Source: a bacterium M00.F.Ca.ET.205.01.1.1 (GTDB taxonomy: Bacteria; Pseudomonadota; Alphaproteobacteria; Rhizobiales; Rhizobiaceae). From it: DNA of 64,000 nt. The notes under the pieces were generated by a model, which saw only the letters and a list, made by a program, of their open reading frames with translations, ran no database searches and was not told the origin of the DNA. The position numbers and the translations under genes are program-made. Shown here one piece after another: positions 35,277-43,692 of the stretch. Where the stretch lies: the NCBI GenBank assembly GCA_004791255.1, contig SRUQ01000006.1:310001-374000 (forward strand), written 5' to 3'. Positions within the stretch are counted from its first letter, which is position 1. Every line of letters begins with the position of its first letter.

Positions 35277-35293
35277 ATAATCAGAATGATTAT
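35277..35293. promoter_or_regulatory. Perfect palindrome in the LysR/oxidoreductase promoter region
   Basis: ATAATCA at 35277-35283 and TGATTAT at 35287-35293 flank GAA. This A+T-rich 17-base inverted repeat lies in the 99 bases between the two start codons, the usual position for a LysR recognition site. Confidence 0.6.
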
Positions 35294-35305
35294 GCATTTG
35301 GAGCA

Positions 35306-36181
35306 ATGACGGAAATGTTGGAGGAATTGCGCACGCTCGTTTTGTTCGCCGAGGAAGGCTCGATCCAGAATGTGGCCCGCCGCCTGCCTTTGACGCAGCC
35401 CGCCGTTACGCGTCAGATGCAGCGGCTGGAGGATATGCTCGGTACTACGCTTCTCGATCGCCGGCAGAAGCCGCCGCGCCTGACCATGGCGGGATTGGAG
35501 ATCCTGGATCGCGCACAAGACATACTGGCTTCGGTCGAGGCTTTGAAAGCCTTCGCCACAGACACCGAACCGCAAGGCGTGCTGCGTTTGGGTCTGGCCC
35601 ATGGCTTGTCCGATGCCAGCATTGCGGGCGCTATCGCCCGCGCGGCGGCTGCGTTTCCGAAGATATCCTTGCGGCTCAAAACCGGCTGGAGCGCTGAGCT
35701 GATCGAGCAGTTCGAACGAGGCCAATTCGACATGGCGATCGTTCTGCGACCTGCCGATCATCAAAGCCCGGACACGCTCGGCACCGAACGTCTCACCATC
35801 ATAGCGCAGGCTGGTGGTGCCGAACCCCATCTCACGGACACCTGGGCTTCCATGCCGTGGGTACTCAGCCCCGAGCCCTGCGACGCGCGTCAGAGACTCC
35901 TCGCCATTTTGGGAGGCGAACGGCATCGGCTCGTCGTGGCAGCGGAAATTCAGGACCCGGCGATGCAGATGGAATGGGTACGTCGGGGTCACGGCCTCGG
36001 CCTCATGCCGTCGCGGCTCGCGGCGCGAGGACTTCCCGACGACCTCGCGCTTGTCGATACCGGAGATGTCGATCTTTCATTACAGGTGGTGGCGCTGTGC
36101 TCTCCGCACCTCAACCGCCTGGCAAAGGCCGCGCAGGCCATTGCAAAGACCGTCGGCGACGTCATCGAGATCGAGACCTGA
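35306..36181 (+). CDS. LysR-family transcription regulator
   Basis: This 291-residue product has an N-terminal winged HTH (LVLFAEEGSIQNVARRLPLTQ, PAVTRQMQRLEDMLGTTLLDR). The effector-binding domain follows from about residue 90 (GVLRLGLAHGLSDASIAGAIA ... LRLKTGWSAELIEQFERG). It probably regulates itself and the divergent oxidoreductase through the palindrome at 35277-35293. The coinducer is not readable. The ATG at 35306 follows TTGGAG. No other genes are in the unit. Confidence 0.93.
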   Translation: MTEMLEELRTLVLFAEEGSIQNVARRLPLTQPAVTRQMQRLEDMLGTTLLDRRQKPPRLTMAGLEILDRAQDILASVEALKAFATDTEPQGVLRLGLAHGLSDASIAGAIARAAAAFPKISLRLKTGWSAELIEQFERGQFDMAIVLRPADHQSPDTLGTERLTIIAQAGGAEPHLTDTWASMPWVLSPEPCDARQRLLAILGGERHRLVVAAEIQDPAMQMEWVRRGHGLGLMPSRLAARGLPDDLALVDTGDVDLSLQVVALCSPHLNRLAKAAQAIAKTVGDVIEIET

Positions 36182-36321
36182 TGCCGGCTTGCCGGCTGGA
36201 GCCGATCCGCCCTCCCTTGCCTCTCCGGGCGATTTGTGGTCTTGGAGCCCTCAATCGCTTGTCGAGGCGAACGTCCCATACCAACGGCCTGACCGTTGGC
36301 AGCATTCCGGATCCCATCATC

Positions 36322-36888
36322 ATGGCCAAGATCAATGGCAACGAAATCCGTCCCGGCTACGTCATCGAGCACGATGGCGGCCTCTGGGTGGCGGTCAAGA
36401 CCAACACCGTCAAGCCCGGCAAGGGCGGCGCCTATAACCAGGTCGAGCTGAAGAACCTCATCAACGGCACCAAGCTCAACGAGCGCTTCCGTTCGGCCGA
36501 GACTGTCGAGCAGATCCGGCTCGATCTGAAGGATTTCTCCTTCCTCTACGAACAGGACGACGCGCTGGTGTTCATGGACACGCAGAGCTACGAACAGCTG
36601 GAACTGAACAAGGACTTCGTCGGCGACCGCTCGGCCTTCCTGCAGGACGGCATGATGGTGACGGTGCAGCTCTACGAGGAAAGGCCGATAGGCATTTCCC
36701 TGCCCGACTATGTGACGCTGACCATCACCGAGGCGGATCCGGTGGTGAAGGGGCAGACGGCCGCGTCCTCCTATAAGCCGGCGGTGCTGGAGAACGGCAT
36801 CCGGGTGCTGGTGCCGCCGTTCATCGGCGCCGGCGAACGCATCATCGTCGACACCAACGAAATCACTTACGTGCGCCGCGCGGACTGA
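36322..36888 (+). CDS. efp: Elongation factor P
   Basis: EF-P relieves ribosome stalling at proline runs. The 188-residue product has the KOW-like first domain with KTNTVKPGKGGAY, placing the modifiable lysine at residue 34. Two OB domains follow (VFMDTQSYEQLELNKDFVGD, ERPIGISLPDYVTLTI). It ends RIIVDTNEITYVRRAD, slightly shorter than the E. coli protein's end. The ATG at 36322 has no strong RBS. The stop is one base before a palindromic repeat (36890). Modification genes (epmA, epmB) are not in the window. Confidence 0.96.
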   Translation: MAKINGNEIRPGYVIEHDGGLWVAVKTNTVKPGKGGAYNQVELKNLINGTKLNERFRSAETVEQIRLDLKDFSFLYEQDDALVFMDTQSYEQLELNKDFVGDRSAFLQDGMMVTVQLYEERPIGISLPDYVTLTITEADPVVKGQTAASSYKPAVLENGIRVLVPPFIGAGERIIVDTNEITYVRRAD

Positions 36889-36889
36889 C

Positions 36890-36933
36890 GCATGTCGCCC
36901 AAAAGTGGCCCCGGTTTTGGGCCGCCGACATGC
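36890..36933. repeat. GCATGTCG palindromic repeat, copy 3
   Basis: GCATGTCGCCCAAAAGTG starts one base after the efp stop, and the unit ends CCGACATGC. The inner arms are CCCAAAA and TTTTGGG. It could form the 3' end of the efp message, though no T tract follows. Confidence 0.88.
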
Positions 36934-36974
36934 ATCGATACAAAGTTTAAAGCGTAGCAGCAGGAAGAATCTTA

Positions 36975-37775
36975 ATGGCACGCTCAGCCCTTCTCAACGT
37001 CATGGTCCAGGCCGCAATGAAGGCCGGCCGCTCGCTGTCGCGCGACTTCGGCGAGGTGCAGAACCTGCAGGTCTCGATGAAAGGCCCGGGCGACTATGTC
37101 AGCCAGGCCGACCGCAAGGCCGAAGACATCGTCTTTGCCGAACTGTCGAAGGCGCGCCCGGGCTACGGTTTCCTGATGGAAGAGCGCGGCGCCATAGAAG
37201 GCGACGACAGCCAGCACCGCTGGATCGTCGATCCGCTCGACGGCACCACCAATTTCCTGCACGGCATTCCGCTGTTCGCCGTCTCGATCGCGCTTGAGCG
37301 CCAGGGCCAGATCGTTGCCGGTGTCATCTACAATCCGGCCATGGACGAGCTCTATACGACCGAGCGCGGCGGCGGCGCCTTCATGAATGACCGCCGTCTG
37401 CGCGTCGCCGGCCGCACCAAGCTCATCGACAGCGTCATCGGCTGCGGCGTGCCGCATCTGGGACGCGGCCAGCACGGCCATTTCCTCGTCGAACTGCGCA
37501 ATGTCATGGCCGAGGTTTCCGGCGTCAGGCGCCTCGGCTCCGCCTCGCTCGATCTCGCCTATGTCGCCGCCGGCCGCATGGACGGCTTCTGGGAAGTCGG
37601 CCTGTCGGCCTGGGATGTCGCCGCAGGCCTTCTCTTGATCCGCGAGGCGGGCGGCTTCGTTTCCGACATGGACGGCGGACAGGATATGCTCGACAACGGC
37701 TCGGTCGTCGCCGGCAATGAGGTCATCCAGCGCGCCTTGCTGAAGACGGTGAAAATGCCGTTCGCGCCGCGCTGA
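36975..37775 (+). CDS. suhB: Inositol-1-monophosphatase family protein
   Basis: This Mg-dependent phosphatase hydrolyses inositol monophosphates; SuhB relatives also act in rRNA transcription. The 266-residue product has the metal site WIVDPLDGTTNFLHG around residue 80, the earlier EERGAI Glu, and the C-terminal WDVAAGLLLIREAGG signature, whose Asp is a metal ligand. The ATG at 36975 has AGGAAG upstream. It follows efp by 86 bases with the repeat between. Confidence 0.93.
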   Translation: MARSALLNVMVQAAMKAGRSLSRDFGEVQNLQVSMKGPGDYVSQADRKAEDIVFAELSKARPGYGFLMEERGAIEGDDSQHRWIVDPLDGTTNFLHGIPLFAVSIALERQGQIVAGVIYNPAMDELYTTERGGGAFMNDRRLRVAGRTKLIDSVIGCGVPHLGRGQHGHFLVELRNVMAEVSGVRRLGSASLDLAYVAAGRMDGFWEVGLSAWDVAAGLLLIREAGGFVSDMDGGQDMLDNGSVVAGNEVIQRALLKTVKMPFAPR

Positions 37776-37920
37776 AGCAGTACCAGAAAAACTGTTACGC
37801 GGCTTCCGTCCGGAACTGGGCAAAGGCCCGCGGCGCTGAGCGCCGCAGTCGCAAAACCGCAACCAAAGCTTGAAATACTGTCCGGCGGCTGCCCAGATAC
37901 GGGGTGATGCAGGACGACAG

Positions 37921-38607
37921 ATGACCAGGACGCCGCCGCAGATCGAGATTCCGTTCGTCGGGCGCTGGCACTATTCGCGCGCCGAGATGATCGCCGACGG
38001 CATCGTCCACGCCGTCGGCATCGTGCTGGCGATCGCGGCCGGTTCGGCGCTGCTGGCGCTCGCCGCCTTTCGGGTCGGGCCTGGCGAATACATCGCCGCC
38101 GCCTTCTACGTCGTCTCGCTGCTCACCGTCCTGTCGGTATCGCTGACCTACAATCTGTGGCCGGTGACCTCACCGGTGAAATGGGTGTTGCGGCGTTTCG
38201 ATCACGCCGCGATCTACCTGCTGATCGCCGCCACCTACACGCCCTTCCTGGCGCAGCTCGACGGCTCGCCATTGGCCAGCTGGATGATCGTCCTGGTGTG
38301 GACGGCGGCGGCGGCAGGCATCGCCATCAAGGTGTTCCTCCCCGGCCGCCTCGACCGGCTGGCGATCGTCTTCTACCTCGCCATCGGCTGGAGCGGCATC
38401 GTCCTGGCCAAGCCGCTGGTCGAGACGCTGCCGACGACATCGATCGCGCTCATCGTCGCCGGCGGCGTCGTCTATTCCTGCGGCGTCATCTTCTTCGCCT
38501 GGAAGGGGCTGCGCTTCCACAACGCGCTGTGGCATGGTTTCGTCGTCACCGGCGCCGGCCTGCATCTGGCGGCAATGGTTGACTGCCTGGTCATCAACCG
38601 CCTCTGA
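37921..38607 (+). CDS. Hemolysin III / YqfA family membrane protein
   Basis: This 228-residue product has seven membrane segments. The family residues are HAVGIVLAIAA near the N terminus, a central FDHAAIYLLIAATYTPF (with the conserved His and Thr-Pro), and FHNALWHGFVVTGAGLH at the end. These His positions form the metal-binding site of the PAQR-like fold. Its name comes from a Bacillus protein; hemolysis is not implied. The start at 37921 follows AGGACGAC. It stands alone. Confidence 0.9.
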   Translation: MTRTPPQIEIPFVGRWHYSRAEMIADGIVHAVGIVLAIAAGSALLALAAFRVGPGEYIAAAFYVVSLLTVLSVSLTYNLWPVTSPVKWVLRRFDHAAIYLLIAATYTPFLAQLDGSPLASWMIVLVWTAAAAGIAIKVFLPGRLDRLAIVFYLAIGWSGIVLAKPLVETLPTTSIALIVAGGVVYSCGVIFFAWKGLRFHNALWHGFVVTGAGLHLAAMVDCLVINRL

Positions 38608-38705
38608 TAGCGGAGGCTCCGAGGCGGCCTGTGGCAATATTGCCAAGCGCCATTCAATTTGGTCACAATTCCGTTTAGAGTCGCCAACTACGTGATCGGC
38701 GGCAC

Positions 38706-38770
38706 TGGAGCAATTCCAGGGAAAGTGTGAGCGGTTTCCCGTTCGGAATTGCGTAAAGGCAAATAGAGCA
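38706..38770. repeat. TGGAGCAATTCCAGG repeat, second copy
   Basis: It reads TGGAGCAATTCCAGG, GAAAGTGTGAGCGGTTTCCC, then GTTCGGAATTGCGTAAAGG, closely matching 14023 onwards. AATTCCAGG and CGGAATTGC ends can pair. It lies in the 180-base gap before the stator-type pair. Confidence 0.65.
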
Positions 38771-38787
38771 TCGGAAACGGGGCACGG

Positions 38788-39813
38788 ATGGCTTTTCTCA
38801 GATCCTTCGGCATGGGCAGACGCTCCGATGTGCTGATATACGACCCCCACAAACTATCGAGCCCGCAGGTCTTCCTGCTGACCATGGTCATCTTCCTGGC
38901 AATCGTGGCGTTTATTGCCGCGATCCTTACCCGCCAGATCTCGACCGCCTTCGCCACCAATCCCGGTCTCAACGGCCTGATCGTCGGCGTTCTCGCGGTC
39001 GGCATCCTGCTGGCCTTCGCCCAGGTCGGGCGGCTGTTTCGGGAAGTGCGCTGGGTCAACTCCTTCCGCGCCGGCTCCGAGACCACCGAACCGGTACTGC
39101 TGGCGCCGATGAAGGCAATGATCGGCCGCTCGTCGACCATGGCCTTTTCGACCAGTTCGATGCGCACCATGCTCGATTCTATCGCCACGCGCCTGGATGA
39201 AAGCCGCGACACCTCGCGCTACCTCGTCGGCCTCCTGGTGTTCCTCGGCCTGCTCGGCACCTTCTGGGGCCTGTTGAACACAATCGGCTCGATCCGCGAA
39301 ACCATCGAATCGCTCGACCCCGGCACCGGTGACGCCGCCGCGGTGCTCGAGTCGCTGAAGCAGGGGCTGTCGGCGCCGCTGGCCGGCATGGGCACGGCCT
39401 TTTCGTCCTCGCTGTTCGGCCTGTCCGGCTCGCTGGTGCTTGGCTTTCTCGACCTGCAGGCCGGCCGCTCCCAGACGCGCTTCTACACCGAGTTGGAAAA
39501 CTGGCTCTCCTCGGTCACCGACCTGTCGTCGGACATCGTCGTCTCCGATCCGGCCAAGACCGAATCCTCCGACGAGATCCGCGTGCTGTCGGAACGGCTG
39601 CGCAGCATGCAAGAGAATGGCAGCGGCTCCAATCCGCGCGTCGCCACCGCCATGGCCAATCTCGCCGACGGCATTTCCGGCCTGGTCAAGAACATGCGCT
39701 CCGAGCAGCAGATCATGCGCGACTGGGTCGAGGCCCAGTCCGACGAGCAGAAGGCGATGCGCAACACGCTGGAGAAGATCGCCGACGCCCTGAAGAAGCA
39801 GGGAGTGCACTGA
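38788..39813 (+). CDS. MotA/TolQ/ExbB-like proton-channel protein
   Basis: This 341-residue product has membrane segments at about 28-50, 58-80, and a pair near 150-170 and 205-225. The conserved block LVFLGLLGTFWGLLNTIGSI is followed by PLAGMGTAFSSSLFGLSGSL, the MotA/TolQ/ExbB signature. The C-terminal third is helical and charged. It starts at 38788 behind a weak RBS. It is followed, with one base between, by an OmpA-domain partner, forming a stator pair. No flagellar or Tol genes are adjacent, so the role is open. Confidence 0.85.
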   Translation: MAFLRSFGMGRRSDVLIYDPHKLSSPQVFLLTMVIFLAIVAFIAAILTRQISTAFATNPGLNGLIVGVLAVGILLAFAQVGRLFREVRWVNSFRAGSETTEPVLLAPMKAMIGRSSTMAFSTSSMRTMLDSIATRLDESRDTSRYLVGLLVFLGLLGTFWGLLNTIGSIRETIESLDPGTGDAAAVLESLKQGLSAPLAGMGTAFSSSLFGLSGSLVLGFLDLQAGRSQTRFYTELENWLSSVTDLSSDIVVSDPAKTESSDEIRVLSERLRSMQENGSGSNPRVATAMANLADGISGLVKNMRSEQQIMRDWVEAQSDEQKAMRNTLEKIADALKKQGVH

Positions 39814-39814
39814 C

Positions 39815-40846
39815 GTGGCCCTGGCACGGGCGCGGCGCGCCGATCGTCGCATCGATTATTGGCCAGGCTTCGTCGATGCGCTGTCGACGCTGCTTCTGGC
39901 CATCATGTTCCTGCTTACCGTCTTCGTGCTGGCGCAGTTCCTGCTCGGCCGCGAAATCTCCGGCAAGGATACGGCGCTCTCGCGCCTCAATTCGCAGATC
40001 AACGAACTGACGCAGCTTCTGGCACTGGAGCGCTCGACGGCACAGGACAAGGAGGATTCGCTCGCCAACCTGCAGGCATCGCTGTCGGCGGCGGAGGCTG
40101 AAAAGAGCCGGCTCGAACAGTTGCTGGCACAAGGTGCGGGCGCCGGCGACGCCGCCAACCAGCGCGCCGCGGAGCTGGGCGGCGAACTCGACAGCCAGCG
40201 GCAGATCAGCCAGCAGGCATTGAGCCAGGTCGAGATTCTCAACCAGCAGATCGCGGCACTGCGCAAGCAGATCGGCGCGCTCGAGGATGCGCTCAACGTG
40301 TCCGAGGCCCGCGACCGCGATTCCAACACCAAGATCGCCGACCTTGGCCGCCGGCTGAACGTGGCGCTGGCGCAGCGCGTGCAGGAACTCAACCGCTACC
40401 GCTCCGATTTCTTCGGCCGCCTGCGCGAAATCCTCGCCGACCGCGAGAACATCCGCATCGTCGGCGACCGCTTCGTCTTCCAGTCGGAAGTGCTGTTCCC
40501 GACCGGCTCCGAAGTCATCAACGATGCCGGCAAGGTCGAGATGAAGAAGCTGGCCGACGCCATCATCGAATTGCAGAAAGAGATTCCGCCGGAGATCAAC
40601 TGGGTGTTGCGCGTCGACGGCCATACCGACAACAAGCCGCTCTCCGGCACCGGCCGCTACCGCGACAACTGGGAGCTGTCGACGGCGCGCTCGACCTCGG
40701 TGGTGAAGTTCCTGATCGAGAACGGCGTGCCGGCCAACCGGCTGGTCGCCGCCGGCTTCGGCGAGTTCCAGCCGCTCGATCCCGCCGACACCGACGAGGC
40801 GCGCAACAAGAACCGTCGCATTGAACTGAAGCTCACCGAACGTTGA
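39815..40846 (+). CDS. MotB/OmpA-like peptidoglycan-binding stator partner
   Basis: This 343-residue product starts at a GTG (39815). The N-terminal helix WPGFVDALSTLLLAIMFLLT carries an Asp at residue 21, where the proton-carrying Asp sits in MotB and TolR. A long coiled-coil (about 45-185) spans the periplasm. A C-terminal OmpA domain (about 200-343: RVDGHTDNKPL, DNWELSTARSTSVVKFL, NRRIELKL) binds peptidoglycan. It is the partner of the preceding gene. The long coil suggests a reach to the cell wall rather than a flagellar rotor. Confidence 0.88.
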   Translation: MALARARRADRRIDYWPGFVDALSTLLLAIMFLLTVFVLAQFLLGREISGKDTALSRLNSQINELTQLLALERSTAQDKEDSLANLQASLSAAEAEKSRLEQLLAQGAGAGDAANQRAAELGGELDSQRQISQQALSQVEILNQQIAALRKQIGALEDALNVSEARDRDSNTKIADLGRRLNVALAQRVQELNRYRSDFFGRLREILADRENIRIVGDRFVFQSEVLFPTGSEVINDAGKVEMKKLADAIIELQKEIPPEINWVLRVDGHTDNKPLSGTGRYRDNWELSTARSTSVVKFLIENGVPANRLVAAGFGEFQPLDPADTDEARNKNRRIELKLTER

Positions 40847-41084
40847 TTTATCATCACGCGAACTTGTTCGGTGGTTCAACCCTAGGGCGCGAGCCACAGG
40901 CGACAAGGCCTGAAAAGATTATCTTTTTTTAATTACACTTCCCCTCAGAGCGCTCCTAGCCTGCTTCCCAAGGGCCGAGAACCGCCGGCGATGCCTCCCA
41001 TCGCGACGCGACGGAACCGGACGGCCCACACGGTTGGAAGGGCGACGGCGCGACCGCTCCCTTCCCAGCAGGAGGTAGCACCCC

Positions 41085-41510
41085 ATGCGCCCATCAGCAT
41101 CTCTCAAGACTGCAACGCTTGCCGCGATTCTCATTGCCGCCCCGCTCGCCGGCGCCTATGCCGCTGGCCATCACAAGGGTGCTCTCGATGCGACCGACCC
41201 GACCGACTTGACCGGCCCGCGTGTCGAGGCGCTCATCGAGCAGGTCCGAGGCGTTCATCGAGGCATAGTCGATGCCAGGCAGGCCAATAACATCACATCG
41301 GCGGTGGCCGGACGCCTAGAAATGCGCACGGCCCGCATCAGCGAGGCGGCCGAGAAGATAGCGGCCTCGGATCATGGCCGGATACCAGCGGCGCAATACC
41401 ACGACTTGCTGCGCCGTCTCGACAATGTCGACCAGCGGCTGATGATCGATACCGGCAGCGGTTTCCTGATGGGTGATGGCTCCGACGGCGGAAACTATCC
41501 GAACGGCTGA
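41085..41510 (+). CDS. Small secreted protein, function unknown
   Basis: This 141-residue product has a signal peptide ending in GAYAAG. The mature part is mostly helical (EALIEQVRGVHRGIVDARQ, LEMRTARISEAAEKIAA, LLRRLDNVDQRL), and it ends in a Gly/Asp tail. I recognise no family. AGGAGGT lies before the ATG at 41085, a strong RBS. The 238 bases upstream, between the stator gene and this one, hold no gene. An A+T palindrome at 40913-40927 may belong to the previous transcript. Confidence 0.7.
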   Translation: MRPSASLKTATLAAILIAAPLAGAYAAGHHKGALDATDPTDLTGPRVEALIEQVRGVHRGIVDARQANNITSAVAGRLEMRTARISEAAEKIAASDHGRIPAAQYHDLLRRLDNVDQRLMIDTGSGFLMGDGSDGGNYPNG

Positions 41511-41591
41511 GGCCCATCCCGGCTTGAAAGGTCCAAGAGGAAGGGACCACCTGGCGCCTTCGGGACCCCAATCCCGCGGGCGTCCTTTTTC

Positions 41592-41945
41592 CTACCAGCC
41601 GAGCCAGACCGCGATCAGGGCGGCCACGGCCGGCACGGTCTGGATGAACAGTATCTTGCGGCCGACCGTCGCCGCCCCGTAGAGGCCGGCAATGGCCACG
41701 CACAGCAGGAAGAAAACCTTGACCTGGAACCCGGCCGCACCGAGGTACAGCCCCCAGATCAGGCCGGCGGCGAGAAAGCCGTTGTATAGGCCCTGATTGG
41801 CGGCGAGCACTTTCGAGGCGCTGGCGAATTCCGGCGTGAGCCGGAATGTCTTGTGCCCACGCGGCGTGTCCCACAGCACCATCTCCAGATAGACGATGTA
41901 GGCATGGATCAAGGCCACCAGCCCGACCAGGACGTTGCCGATCAT
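41592..41945 (-). CDS. DUF1304 membrane protein
   Basis: This 117-residue product has four membrane helices and the DUF1304 pattern: HAYIVYLEMVLWDTPRG near the N terminus, NQGLYNGFLAAGLIWG in the middle and KILFIQTVPAVAALIAVWLG at the end. The family has no known activity. It is convergent with the secreted protein at 41085 and divergent from the carboxypeptidase at 42089. Confidence 0.88.
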   Translation of the reverse strand: MIGNVLVGLVALIHAYIVYLEMVLWDTPRGHKTFRLTPEFASASKVLAANQGLYNGFLAAGLIWGLYLGAAGFQVKVFFLLCVAIAGLYGAATVGRKILFIQTVPAVAALIAVWLGW

Positions 41946-42088
41946 TGTGTTCCCCCTTCGAATGTCGCAGGCACCATTTCACGCGTCACCGCGACTGCGC
42001 AAGCGGCATCTGCCTGACGGTGTGGCAGGGTTGCCAACGCTGCCGCATTGGTATCTTTTCCCGCCGTCCCCCAATCACGGAAGCCGCC

Positions 42089-43573
42089 ATGTCCTTTCAG
42101 AAACTCGACGACCTCGGCCACAAGCTCGAAGCGCTGGACCACGCTCTGGCCATCCTCGGCGCGGATGAAGCGACCCACATGGCCGTCGGCGGCGGCGAGA
42201 AACGCGCCGAGGCGATGGCGGCACTGGCGGGCATGTATCACACGCGGGCGACCGCGCCCGAAATCGCCGACTGGATCGCCGCCGCCGAGGGCGAGGCGCT
42301 CGACGACGAACAGCGTGCCGCACTGGGCGAGTTGCGGCGCCAATACACCAACCTGACCTGCCTGCCGGTCCAATTCGTCGAACGCCAGACGACGGCGCGC
42401 ATGCGCTGCGAGCAGTTGTGGCGCGACCTGCGCGCCAAGAACGATTGGGCGGGCTTCCAGCCGGCGCTTGAGGGCGTGGTGGCGCTTGTGCGCGAAGAGG
42501 CGGCCCTGCGCTCCGGCGTGCTTGGCCTCGACCCTTACGACGCGCTGATGGAGCAGTTCGATCCCGGCAACCGCGCCGCCGACATCACCCCCGTGTTCGC
42601 CGACCTGAAAGCCTTCCTCAAAGGCTTCGTGCCGGAGGCGCTGGCGATCCAGGAAGCGCGCCTGCGCAAACGCCAGCTGAGGCCGCTTTCGGGAACCTAT
42701 GCCATCGACCGCCAGCGCGAGCTCGGCCTTGCCATGATGGCGGCGGTCGGCTTCGACCTGACGCACGGCTCGCTGTCGGTGTCGCACCATCCGTTCTGCG
42801 GCGGCGTGCCGAGCGACGTGCGCATCACCACCCGCTACAAGACGTCGGATTTCCTGTCGGCGCTGATGGGCGTGCTGCACGAGACCGGCCATGCGCTCTA
42901 CGAACAGAACCTGCCGAAGGCGTGGTCGCACTGGCCGCTCGGCAAGGCGCGCGGCATGGCGGTGCATGAGAGCCAGAGCCTGTTCGTCGAAAAACAGATC
43001 GGCCGCAACCCCGCCTTCTGGCGCTGGGCGCTGCCGATGGTCGAAAAGCATCTCGGCGAGGCCTGGTCGCTCGACGATATCCTGCCGCATGTGCACCATG
43101 TCGAACGCGGCCTTATCCGCGTCGACGCCGATGAGGTGACCTATCCGCTGCATGTCATCCTGCGCTACGAACTGGAGCAGGAGCTTGTCTCGGGAAGGCT
43201 TGAGGTGGCTGACCTGCCCGAAGCCTGGGACGCCGGGATGCGCGATTATCTCGGCCTGTCGACGATCGACAATCCGGCCGATGGCCCGATGCAGGACGTG
43301 CATTGGGCAGGCGCCGCCTTCGGCTATTTCCCCTCCTATACGCTGGGCGCGATGATGGCGGCACAGCAATGGGCTGCATTGACGCGCGAACATCCTTCCG
43401 CGGACGATGATCTTGCTAAGGGAAATTTCGAGGCCATAAACAACTGGCGCCGCGAAAAAATCTGGTCGCGGGGTTCGCGCTGGTCGACACCGGACCTGCT
43501 CGAACGCGCCACCGGCGAAAGGCTCAACGCCGCGTATTTCGTCAATCACCTGAAGCAGCGCTACGGCGGCTGA
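42089..43573 (+). CDS. M32-family carboxypeptidase (Taq type)
   Basis: This 494-residue product has the M32 active site HETGHALYEQ (zinc His pair and Glu), with a further ligand in HESQSLFVEK. A long helical N half precedes it (MAVGGGEKRAEAMAALAGM), and the C-terminal substrate-channel sequences AAFGYFPSYTLGAMMAAQQW and NNWRREKIW follow. The enzyme trims C-terminal residues from peptides. The ATG at 42089 fits the family start (MSFQKLDDLGHKLE); the longer upstream frame is a shadow. It is a single-gene unit. Confidence 0.95.
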   Translation: MSFQKLDDLGHKLEALDHALAILGADEATHMAVGGGEKRAEAMAALAGMYHTRATAPEIADWIAAAEGEALDDEQRAALGELRRQYTNLTCLPVQFVERQTTARMRCEQLWRDLRAKNDWAGFQPALEGVVALVREEAALRSGVLGLDPYDALMEQFDPGNRAADITPVFADLKAFLKGFVPEALAIQEARLRKRQLRPLSGTYAIDRQRELGLAMMAAVGFDLTHGSLSVSHHPFCGGVPSDVRITTRYKTSDFLSALMGVLHETGHALYEQNLPKAWSHWPLGKARGMAVHESQSLFVEKQIGRNPAFWRWALPMVEKHLGEAWSLDDILPHVHHVERGLIRVDADEVTYPLHVILRYELEQELVSGRLEVADLPEAWDAGMRDYLGLSTIDNPADGPMQDVHWAGAAFGYFPSYTLGAMMAAQQWAALTREHPSADDDLAKGNFEAINNWRREKIWSRGSRWSTPDLLERATGERLNAAYFVNHLKQRYGG

Positions 43574-43692
43574 AATCGGCCCGCGCACCACCCGACGGCG
43601 ACCTTGCGGGATCGCCTCCACTTTTCTATCACTGGTGGTATCCGACGGTATCTGCAAGATGATCGGATAATGCGGGTGGGGTGCTTCAGGTG

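Noticed and set aside
35277..35293. Classic LysR T-N11-A box
   Set aside because: The palindrome is perfect, but its spacing does not give T-N11-A, so it is listed only as a candidate operator.
38788..40846. Possible Zorya-type defence (ZorAB)
   Set aside because: The channel protein lacks the very long cytoplasmic tail of ZorA, and no nuclease or helicase genes (ZorC, ZorD or ZorE) lie nearby; neighbours are housekeeping genes.
40913..40927. AAAAGAT/ATCTTTT palindrome followed by T tract, as a terminator of the stator pair
   Set aside because: The stem is nearly all A-T pairs and too weak to call a terminator.
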